A stretch of DNA of 12,610 nucleotides from the NCBI GenBank assembly GCA_027604005.1, contig JADGJT010000539.1, forward strand, positions 1 to 12,610. The letters run 5' to 3'. Positions 7,557 to 12,610 of this stretch are shown one piece after another. This stretch comes from Dinochytrium kinnereticum (Eukaryota; Chytridiomycota; Chytridiomycetes; Chytridiales; Chytridiaceae). A program made the position numbers and the translations under genes. Numbering within the stretch: the first letter of the stretch is position 1; the number at the start of each line of letters is the position of its first letter. Under the pieces are notes generated by a model. It saw only the letters and a program-made list of their open reading frames with translations. It searched no databases and was not told the origin of the DNA.

Positions 7557-9683
7557 ATGCCCCGCTCACCTCCACTTCTTCCCGGGTGCGCCCTCTCCCT
7601 CCCCACCATATCCGCCACCACCACCATCATCTCTCTCCTCCTTCTCCTGACCGTCTCTGCCCCCACCCCTGCCGCCGCCGCGGTCAATCACCTTGCATGC
7701 ATCCCAGAAGGCGCCACAGACCGCATCTCACTCCCCTTCGCCTTCTCCGCCCGTTCCTCAGCCATGTCTGGCCAACTCTGCGCCTCACGCTGCGGGAAAA
7801 ACATACATGCCCTCGTCGGCGCTGCCTATAACGGCGACGACTTTTCCTGCTTTTGCGGAACCTCAGCCTCGATTGTCTCCTTCATCAAGGCCAACCCTGG
7901 CGGCACAAGTGGCGCCACTTGCACTTTGAGATGTGGGAATGGGGATGAGTGCGGGAGACCAAATGATTCTTGGGGAGCTTTGATCGGGAGGAAGGGGGCT
8001 TGGTCGGTTTATTTGGAGACGGAGGAGACCGCCCCGTCTGCTCCCCCTCCTTCTCCGCCACCTCCTCCGCCTGCTTCTGCAGCTCCTCCTGCTGCGGATG
8101 TGCCACCTTTCTCCAGCATTGCTCCGTCACCTGCTCCATCGGGCCCGGGTGCTCCTGCTCAACAGCAAGATGCACTTGTGCCAACTAACAATAATGCTGC
8201 TGTAGGGGCTGGTCCAGTCGCTACCGCCAGCAGCACTCCATCTTCCACCGCTCCTCCTCCCCTTCAAAATCTATCACCCATCGCCACATCATCACCTTCA
8301 AATCCTCAACCTGTTCCGTTAAGCGGTGGGGGTGGCCTCAACGCTGTCGTCACAAGCCTACCTCCTTCTTCGTCCAATAACTCCAACAACAACACCAATA
8401 AACTCCCACCCTCCACCGACTCCCCCTCCTCCTCCCCCGGTTCATCTCAAAAATCTCTCAGCACAACGGGAACCGTCGCCCTCTCCCTTCTTTCCGTTAT
8501 CCTCGTCGCAGCCATCGCAATAGCTCTCTTTGCCAGGCATCGCCGTCGTCGTTCCGTCGACTCCAAACCCTTTTCCGCGTCCCACGCTGCTGATTCCACT
8601 CCTGGCGACTTTGGTCTCATTTCTCCGAGGGCCCCATCACCCGCTGTGTCGAGCGCCACGTCAGCAGCATCATCATCGAGGCGAGGCCTGTGGGGGCTGT
8701 TTGGGGGTAAGAAGGGTGCAGTTGAGCCGTTTGGTGGGACGGGGATGGAGAAGGGGGAGTTGGGGAAGGCGTCTTCGGCAAAGTTGAGGATGCTGATGAT
8801 TCAACCTTCGAATTCTTCGTTGAGGGATGGATTTGTTGGTGGTGGTGAGTTTGGTTTTCTTCTTATTCTTCAATTACTCTTCAGTGTTTTCTTCCGTTCT
8901 TTTTCCATAATCCTTTGTTTATTAATACAAACAACTACAACAACAATTAACCACCCCTCTCCCCCCTTCCGCATTCTTCTCACCAAATAAAACAAAAAAC
9001 CAGCTTCAATATCAACTACCGCAACTCCCCTAACAACCACAACAACTCCGCTCACAACCCCTCCAACCTCCCTCCCGATTTCAACAACCTCAACAACCAC
9101 CTCCTCCCCTCCCCAACCCCCAAAACAGAAACTCCCACCCCTAACAACCTCTTCTTCGTCGTCTTCACCCCTTCAAACTGACACCAAACGCCGCCGCGCA
9201 CCGTCCTCAATCTACATGGAGGCTGTCGCCGGAAACGTTTCGTCACCGGTCTCTTCAAAACCGACACCTCAACCCCCTGTTGTCACGGTGAGGCAGAACC
9301 TGGCGTTCACGTTTGCCGTACCAGGGTTATCGGATGATCATGCTGCTGGGAGGAGGAGTGACGGTCAACGCTTTACGCCGTTAGGCGTTGAATCCAATCC
9401 TCATTCAGGGGTGGGTGACGGTCAGCGCTTCACACCTGTGGGCGTTGCTCCTCCCATTTTTCAGGAACGTTCTGGGAGGTTGAGGTACGATGACCTGGTT
9501 GCTGCGAAACTCGTGAATCAGGACGCGGGGGGAAGTTCCGTCGTTTCTGGTGGGAGATCTGGCACTTTTGTGGATCATGGGATTGGGGCGGAGAGTTTTG
9601 GGTCGGACGTTTGGAGGGAGGAGGAGGATGAGGGGATGAGCGGTTATGGGGAGTCTTGGGTTTCGAGTTTGGATTTGTCTTAG
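7557..9683 (+). CDS. WSC-like domain single-pass membrane protein (cell-surface sensor type), 2 exons, 655 aa
   Basis: Probably a cell-wall or carbohydrate-binding surface protein with the layout of yeast Wsc stress sensors. Exons 7557-8844 and 9004-9683; intron GTGAGT...CCAG, 159 nt, phase 1, joining exactly into the downstream frame. Order: hydrophobic N-terminus with signal-like ISLLLLLTVSA (about 24-34) and likely cleavage in the following Ala-rich stretch; a WSC-like module with cysteines 48, 75, 79, 98, 100, 122, 126 and 132, including FSCFCG and CGRP, ending WSVYL (149-153); a Pro/Ser/Thr/Asn-rich stalk (about 158-300), likely O-mannosylated; a membrane helix about 305-326 followed by RHRRRRR; and a cytoplasmic tail of about 325 residues. 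The tail is much longer than in yeast Wsc proteins and holds two DGQRFTP(L/V)GV copies at 549-558 and 568-577. The first tail section after the splice (430-495) is Thr/Pro/Ser-rich. No kinase or other catalytic domain was seen. Confidence 0.85.
9360..9446 (+). repeat. Duplicated peptide motif DGQRFTP(L/V)GV in the WSC-protein tail
   Basis: Copies at 9360-9389 and 9417-9446 encode the same ten-residue motif except Leu/Val. The codons differ at several third positions, so the peptide rather than the DNA seems conserved. It could be a docking motif for a cytoplasmic partner; that is inference. Confidence 0.7.
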
Positions 9684-10420
9684 GTAGATGCTTTAGGCGG
9701 TTATTTTTTACCCTTTTGGGTAGAAAAGGTGCGCGGATAGTTATGATCTGGATGGTATTGTTTACCTACAACTTTTGGTTGGTTGCTGGTGTTTTTTTTT
9801 CTGTCAGTATTTCATTTCTCTTTTTCTTTTAATTACCTTCAAATTCACACACCATTTTCAATTCCTTTTTCATTCTTTTTTTTGGGGGTGAGATTCTCAG
9901 TGTATAGTTTTTCCTTTTTAGACGCTTTCGCTTTGCGATCTTTTTCAGTTTGTTTTAGTTTCCCTATTTTCCCCATTTTTCTTCCATGTCAATTTTTAGT
10001 ATAGTTTCTTTGCGGACTTTTGCGTTTTCAAATTCTGAGTGGGCAATATTTATGTCTTTTTGTCATTTCTTTCTTGCGGTTGATATTCAGTTTTTTCCCT
10101 ATTGTCTATTACTTTTACTTGCTTCTTTTCTTTTGTCGGTGTTGGGGATGGTGATTGGAAGCGGAGATTCCTCTCCTTCTCCTTTTCTTTTTCCTAATGT
10201 TATCTGGAATTCTCTTTTTATACCATTACCTCAACCAAAACGAAACACATTCACAAAAACTGTTTAAAAAAAGAAAAGAAAAAATATTGAGCAAAACAAC
10301 CATACAAAGTTTATTAAAACACAAGGAGACCACCCATACCATCCTTTGTCATTTATTGTGTGTGTGAGTTAAATGATGTAAGTTTATTAGACATACTGCC
10401 CACGACATCTCCTTAACCCT
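9684..10420. other. Convergent intergenic region, T-rich
   Basis: Lies between the stop codons of the WSC gene and the minus-strand gene. From about 9785 to 10200 the plus strand is strongly pyrimidine/T-rich, followed by an A-rich patch at 10255-10290. The short open frames here consist almost only of Phe, Ser, Leu and Val and are not convincing. Probably 3' UTR and transcription-end sequence for both genes. Confidence 0.6.
10383..10388 (-). terminator. Possible polyadenylation signal AATAAA for the minus-strand gene
   Basis: On the minus strand AATAAA begins 32 nt after the predicted stop codon, and a second copy lies about 30 nt further on (plus-strand TTTATT near 10352-10357). This supports a minus-strand gene ending near 10421. 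Confidence 0.5.
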
Positions 10421-11706
10421 TCACGGATGGCCCAACCCAAACACATGATCCACATCACGTCCATCATCATGGTCTCCCCAAAACAGTCCCTTGGCGTCTC
10501 CAACGATCGTGCAACTCGAGAGTCGCGCGGTCGCGTCCCAGCTTCCGCGCCTTCCCGTGACGGGGCTTAAAACCGACAAAGTTGAGGTGGTGGATGATGA
10601 AATCATTGGAGTTGAGGATGGGGAAGGAGTCATTTCACTTCTTATTCGACGTGGGAAGGTTGCTGGTCGGTCTGGTAATGGGTGCTGGGCGGATGTATGG
10701 ATCTCTTTTGTTGAGGTGTGGAATTGGAGGGTGGCGATGGGGGGTGGTTGGGGTGGGGAGTCTAGTGGTTTTAACGTGTCATTGGTTGAGGTCGGCTTGT
10801 TTGAATGGTCATGGGGGCACCGAAGTAGGGTTTTTATCCCCTTCCATAAGACAGTGAGTGAATCGTCTTGACAAAACAGGCTTCCCCTGTCTCCAGGCTC
10901 GGACCTTGTTCTCCCACGGCCTTTTCTCGCACACCCGTCATGAGCGTAATGCTGGTTATCTTCCCTCCCCAAGCCAGGAAGTTTACACGTCTGCAGGCCA
11001 GTTGGCCGTAGTAGCGTATGACCCTCGATCGGATAACTCGCAGGTAACGTGCTTCGCCTCGTTCTTCGACCGAAACAAGATTCAGATTCCACGGTCACCA
11101 GTTCTGGTTGTTGACGAATGGGTTCGGGAGTTTCTTGATCGATTGTGAGGGTGGACTGACGGATGAGAATGAGACTGGTGGATTTGGTGAGACATGAGGC
11201 TTGGGAGTGCATCAGGAGACCCATGTGGGTTGTTCCAGCGTGGTCGTTGATAGCTGCCATGATTGTTGGACGCGCGAGGCTGTTGTGAGTGCTTGACTAT
11301 TGGAAAAGAAAGAAAAATAGGGATGGGTTAGGGGCGTTCCTTTTTCTCCCCTCTGTTTGAATAAGGTGATGTTACAGAAAAATGCATCCTCGCTCACCCG
11401 TGTTAACTTCATGTCCTGATGTTTGTGCTTGACCGGTTCTGAAATCGGAATGGTCACCGTTCTCGTCGACAGCCTTGGCACGACATTTGAATCCCTCAAC
11501 CCCGCGACTCCATCCAACCCAACTGACTCCTGTTTCTGCAGAAATGTCGCCCGACACGTCCTCAAATCCTGCACCATCACCCCACTCCTCAAAGCGTCAG
11601 CCTTTGAGGCCATTGAAATGAGAACTGGCGTCTTGCAGTCTTCCAAATAGTAAGCCTGGGGAGGGAGGAAATTCTCTTTCACTCTTGTGAGTTGGTCGTG
11701 AACCAT
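10421..11706 (-). CDS. Unrecognised protein, 2 exons as modelled, 394 aa
   Basis: I do not recognise the family. Exon 1 is 11706-11398 (103 codons) and exon 2 is 11296-10421 (291 codons plus stop). They are joined by a 101-nt intron, GTGAGC...CCAATAG, in phase 0. Exon 1 reads like real protein (YYLEDCKTPVLISMASKADA, then SGVMVQDLRTC) and its G-rich end uses mostly G-ending codons in this frame only. Exon 2 starts with C-ending codons (residues about 110-180) and stays open to a C-terminus with FWGDHDDGRDVDHV. The middle of exon 2 is basic and Pro/Ser/Thr-rich, and other frames there are also partly open, so an extra intron or a different 3' structure is possible. Strand support: the C-then-G composition of each exon matches the minus direction, a TATA-like site lies upstream and AATAAA lies downstream. 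An in-frame TGA upstream makes 11706 the first usable ATG. No signal peptide or membrane helix was seen. Confidence 0.5.
11297..11397 (-). other. Predicted intron of the unrecognised minus-strand gene
   Basis: 101 nt, donor GTGAGC, acceptor TTTTCCAATAG. It joins two frames in phase 0. The RNA strand before it (11580-11461) has 48 G and 18 C, and after it (11220-11101) 13 G and 48 C by hand count, the same switch as across the introns of the proton-pump and WSC genes. Confidence 0.6.
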
Positions 11707-11757
11707 ACGATGCACTCGACCTGAAGCCCTTCACTTCAGGACGACGTTGGGGCACCC

Positions 11758-11763
11758 TATATA
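11758..11763 (-). promoter_or_regulatory. TATA-like element (TATATA) upstream of the minus-strand gene
   Basis: On the minus strand, GGTATATAGG lies about 52 nt before the ATG at 11706, a plausible distance for a core promoter with a short 5' UTR. It is the best TATA-like match close to that start. Confidence 0.4.
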
Positions 11764-11829
11764 CCCGCACCTGGGCAATTGACCCGGCCCCCAGCATATT
11801 TGTCTGACGAGAGTTCGCAGGCGCTCAAG

Positions 11830-11878
11830 AAGAGTCAGAATGTTCGTTCTTGGTAAACGTTTAACGACAATGACTCTT
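11830..11878. repeat. 8-bp inverted repeat enclosing a 10-bp palindrome
   Basis: AAGAGTCA at 11830-11837 and TGACTCTT at 11871-11878 are perfect inverted copies. Between them lies the palindrome TAAACGTTTA (11854-11863). TGACTC resembles the core of a bZIP (Gcn4/AP-1-like) site, so the arms could be two binding sites about 150 bp upstream of the minus-strand gene's start. Confidence 0.55.
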
Positions 11879-12017
11879 TTCATGTTAACCGATGACCAGG
11901 TCCAAAAATACGCTCTTGGCCAAACCGGTGCATAATGCTACTTCAGAGGTGTTGACCCGAGAACCACCATTGTGATTGAGGAGAGTGACTGACATTGACT
12001 CAGGTGTGAGTGGTTGC

Positions 12018-12031
12018 ATTGGTTGCCCAAT
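12018..12031. promoter_or_regulatory. Inverted pair of CCAAT boxes (ATTGG-TTGC-CCAAT)
   Basis: Two CCAAT pentamers in opposite orientation separated by 4 bp, about 310 bp upstream of the minus-strand start codon. CCAAT is the core bound by the fungal HAP/NF-Y complex. The role here is inferred only from the sequence match. Confidence 0.3.
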
Positions 12032-12434
12032 CGGACATGTTGCGTCTGTTGTCGCCGTTCCAATCGCGCAATGTACTTTCATTTCAATGCCCCTTTTTTC
12101 ATCACCTTATCTTTTCTCGGTGTCTGTTGTCGTGAACACGTTGACAGTGGAAAAAACACATGGGTCCACTTGGATTCGTCCAGGCAGGAGTGGGACGGAA
12201 ACGAGGGGCAATCGCTGATAGGACTATCAAACTTTTTCTGGTGTTGTGAAGTTGGGTTCATAGTGAATTTCCGTTAGATGCGCTGGTGATGGAAATGGCC
12301 CCCTCTTCTCGTTTTGCGTGGAATAAGTCGGAAGGTGAGATCGTTGTGAGAACAACCTGGCCAGCCCGAGAGATCACAGTCAGCATCATATGTGGAAGTA
12401 ACCCCGTAATACTTTGAGTGAGGAAGAACGCAAG

Positions 12435-12459
12435 CTGAACGCGTTAGAGCAACGTTCAG
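12435..12459. repeat. Small hairpin (7-bp stem, 11-nt loop)
   Basis: CTGAACG at 12435-12441 and CGTTCAG at 12453-12459. Not followed by a T run on the plus strand, and no gene ends beside it, so no function is assigned. Confidence 0.4.
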
Positions 12460-12495
12460 TTTGTCCTTTAATAATGTGCTGGTGTGAATGATTTC

Positions 12496-12518
12496 AAAAA
12501 AAAAAAAAAAAAAAAAAA
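12496..12518 (+). repeat. Uninterrupted A23 run
   Basis: Twenty-three consecutive A residues on the plus strand. No flanking duplication or recognisable element body was seen upstream, so it is annotated only as a homopolymer. Confidence 0.9.
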
Positions 12519-12610
12519 CAGCCAACAGAAAAGCCCGCCCGAAAATAACCAAAAATTAAAACGGAAAGCGTTAATTATATTCAAAACATCATCAACCCCC
12601 AACACCATCA

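Larger units (their letters stand above)
11707..12610. other. Upstream/intergenic region at the right end of the window
   Basis: About 900 bp without a convincing gene. It contains the TATA-like site, a hairpin with an internal palindrome (11830-11878), an inverted pair of CCAAT boxes (12018-12031), a small hairpin (12435-12459) and an A23 run. Open frames of 60-92 codons occur on both strands but overlap each other and show no recognisable protein. An unrecognised short exon of a gene continuing beyond the window cannot be excluded. Confidence 0.5.

Noticed and set aside
9005..9181. Alternative Asn-rich frame at the start of WSC exon 2 with many C-ending codons
   Set aside because: It needs a splice phase the donor does not provide and ends at a TGA. 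The region is so C-rich that every frame shows C-ending codons.
10491..11148. Plus-strand open frames (10491-10871 and 10858-11148) as a gene
   Set aside because: They are in different frames, lack a clear splice pair between them, and the skew polarity, intron and polyadenylation signals favour the minus strand. Not fully excluded.
12260..12518. SINE or processed retrocopy ending in the A23 run
   Set aside because: No target-site duplication, no Pol III box B-like sequence and no recognisable body upstream of the run.
1..12610. CRISPR arrays, tRNA or rRNA genes, transposase genes
   Set aside because: No regularly spaced repeats, no GGTTCGAATCC-type tRNA signature with a cloverleaf, no rRNA-like sequence and no transposase motifs were seen on either strand.

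Overview
The window looks like nuclear DNA of a fungus. It holds protein genes split by short spliceosomal introns (82-387 nt, mostly GTGAGT/GTAAGT to CAG/TAG), a plasma-membrane proton pump, a WSC-type cell-wall protein and a biotin-synthesis enzyme with a peroxisomal tail. The intron density and a proton pump that shares features with both yeast and plant/oomycete pumps suggest an early-diverging (for example chytrid-like) fungus, but that placement is inference.

Layout: (1) Minus strand, 4496 to 96: a complete eight-exon P3A-type H+-ATPase (PMA1-like, 920 aa), with every splice junction in frame. (2) 4497-5518: divergent intergenic/promoter region with a 14-bp palindrome, a 21-bp tandem duplication and an upstream ORF. 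(3) Plus strand, 5519-7160: a four-exon 8-amino-7-oxononanoate synthase (BioF-like, 452 aa) ending in Ser-Arg-Leu, a peroxisomal targeting signal. (4) 7161-7556: BioF 3' region and WSC promoter. (5) Plus strand, 7557-9683: a two-exon single-pass membrane protein with a signal sequence, a WSC-like eight-cysteine domain, a Pro/Ser/Thr stalk, one membrane helix and a long cytoplasmic tail (655 aa). (6) 9684-10420: T-rich convergent 3' region. (7) Minus strand, 11706 to 10421: an unrecognised two-exon gene (394 aa as modelled). (8) 11707-12610: its upstream region, with a TATA-like site, inverted repeats and an A23 run but no convincing gene. The genes do not form an obvious pathway; they are ordinary fungal housekeeping and cell-surface genes.

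The most unusual signal is compositional. On the transcribed strand, base composition swings between C-rich/G-poor and G-rich/C-poor blocks in step with gene structure: long exons begin C-rich and end G-rich, and long introns do the reverse. Introns 1 and 4 of the proton pump carry nested complementary arms near their two ends, and the 5' splice site of intron 2 lies inside an inverted repeat. This suggests that pre-mRNA folding helps define introns here. The three short BioF introns do not follow the pattern.
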